Source: a bacterium (lineage in GTDB: Bacteria; DYJV01; JALVYZ01). Taken from it: a stretch of DNA of 5,971 nt. The stretch is from NCBI GenBank assembly GCA_027037705.1, contig JALVYZ010000456.1, positions 1 through 5,971 on the forward strand, in the 5' to 3' direction. Shown here piece by piece: positions 4,956 to 5,971 of this stretch. The notes below the pieces were generated by a model. The model had not been told where the DNA came from and made no database searches. It saw only the letters and a program-made list of their open reading frames with translations. Position 1 is the stretch's first letter. Each line of letters opens with the position of its first letter. The position numbers and the translations under genes were made by a program.

Positions 4956-5971
4956 ATGAAATATTTTATTAGAACATTTGGATGTCAAATGAATGAAAAC
5001 GATTCAATTCAAGCTGGAATTTTACTTGAAAAAGAGCTTGGAATGAAAAAGGTTAATGAACCAAAAGATGCTGATGTAATTATTTTAAATACATGTAGCG
5101 TAAGAGAAAAGCCAGAAAAAAAGGTTTTTAGTGAAGCTGGCAGGATAGGAAAGTTAAAAAAGAAAAAGCCAAATATTATTTTTGGTATTATGGGATGCGT
5201 TGCTCAGGAAATTGGTAAAACCTTTTTAGAAAAATTGCCATATTTAAACTTTGTTATTGGTACTCACAATATTCATAAATTACCAGAAATAATAAAAGCA
5301 ATAAATGAAAAGAATGAAAAATTTTGCGAAACTGAATTTTACAATGAAATTAAATCAATAAATATTCCAACATTGCCTTATGACAAATTTAACCTAAAAG
5401 CCTATGTAACTATAATGCAAGGATGTAATAATTTTTGCTCCTACTGTATAGTTCCATTTGTTAGAGGGAGGGAATATTCAAGGAAAAGTGAGGATATTAT
5501 TAATGAAATAAAACTTTTAGCTGAAAAAGGTGTAAAAGAAGTTACACTTTTAGGACAAAATGTTAATTCTTATGGAAAAACCAGAGAAAAAGAAATTTCA
5601 TTTTGTGAACTTTTATATAAAATTTCAGAGATACAAAGTATTAAAAGGATTAGATTTACAACATCTCACCCAAAAGATTTTGGAGATGATTTAATAGATG
5701 CTTTTAAAAATTTAAAAAAATTATGTAATCATCTCCACCTACCTCTACAATCTGGTTCTACAAAAATATTAAAATTAATGAATCGGAAATATACAAAAGA
5801 AGAATATCTTGAAAAAGTTTATAAATTAAAGGAAAAAGTTCCTGATATTGCAATTTCAACTGATATAATAGTAGGATTTCCTTATGAGGAAGAAAATGAC
5901 TTCCAAGAAACTTTAGATGTAATGGAAAAAGTTAATTATATTACCTCATTCTCATTTAAATATTCTCCACG
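4956..5971 (+). CDS. miaB: tRNA-2-methylthio-N6-dimethylallyladenosine37 synthase, 5' part (runs off window)
   Basis: The frame is open from ATG 4956 to the window edge, giving 338 codons plus two bases of the next; MiaB is usually about 430-450 residues. MiaB is a radical-SAM enzyme that adds a methylthio group to i6A37 in tRNAs reading codons that begin with U. The N-terminal methylthiotransferase domain begins TFGCQMNENDS and holds the three auxiliary-cluster cysteines C10, C47 (NTCSVREK) and C81 (MGCVAQE). The radical-SAM domain has the CxxxCxxC motif GCNNFCSYC (C157, C161, C164), followed by VPFVRGRE (166-173), LLGQNVNSYG (198-207), HLPLQSGS (261-268) and STDIIVGFP (301-309). The NTCSVREKPEKKV form favours MiaB over RimO or MtaB. 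The C-terminal TRAM domain lies outside the window. The stop of the ATPase gene and this ATG are separated by one base, with AAAGG (4942-4946) as a modest ribosome site, so the two are probably co-transcribed. Confidence 0.95.
   Translation, partial: MKYFIRTFGCQMNENDSIQAGILLEKELGMKKVNEPKDADVIILNTCSVREKPEKKVFSEAGRIGKLKKKKPNIIFGIMGCVAQEIGKTFLEKLPYLNFVIGTHNIHKLPEIIKAINEKNEKFCETEFYNEIKSINIPTLPYDKFNLKAYVTIMQGCNNFCSYCIVPFVRGREYSRKSEDIINEIKLLAEKGVKEVTLLGQNVNSYGKTREKEISFCELLYKISEIQSIKRIRFTTSHPKDFGDDLIDAFKNLKKLCNHLHLPLQSGSTKILKLMNRKYTKEEYLEKVYKLKEKVPDIAISTDIIVGFPYEEENDFQETLDVMEKVNYITSFSFKYSP

Overview
The window is A+T-rich. Hand counts of sample lines give about 29% G+C in the purH-like gene, about 34% in purD and about 21% in the toxin-antitoxin pair. 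It is densely packed and every confident gene lies on the + strand. Strong AAGGAGG-type ribosome binding sites, a miaB gene and the PurS/PurQ form of FGAM synthetase point to a bacterium, probably a low-G+C or deep-branching anaerobe. The lineage cannot be fixed from this sequence.

Region 1 (1-4034) is one co-directional block. It holds the 3' end of an LhgO/GlpA-like FAD oxidoreductase, a stand-alone IMP cyclohydrolase (the N-terminal half of PurH only), a small antitoxin-like gene overlapping a PIN-domain (VapC-like) toxin gene, purD, purS and purQ. Gaps are 1 to about 14 bases and most start codons have a clear Shine-Dalgarno sequence, so the block reads as an operon whose promoter lies upstream of the window. 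PurS and PurQ are two of the three FGAM synthetase subunits (PurL is not here), PurD makes GAR, and the PurH-like protein closes the ring to IMP. The AICAR formyltransferase domain of normal PurH is missing and must be supplied elsewhere.

Region 2 (4035-4225) is the only sizeable intergenic gap. It has no convincing terminator hairpin. Its G/C skew is reversed relative to the coding strand and it contains a 43-codon minus-strand ORF. At its right end is a promoter-like sequence that would start transcription almost at the ATG of the next gene.

Region 3 (4226-5971) holds a DppF/OppF-type ABC transporter ATPase without its permease genes, followed after one base by miaB (tRNA methylthiotransferase), which runs off the right edge.

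The most noteworthy points are the toxin-antitoxin pair inside a purine operon, between two genes that are adjacent in the Bacillus subtilis pur operon; the split PurH; and the possible antisense small gene with the leaderless start in the 4035-4225 gap. I saw no evidence for a wholly new system.
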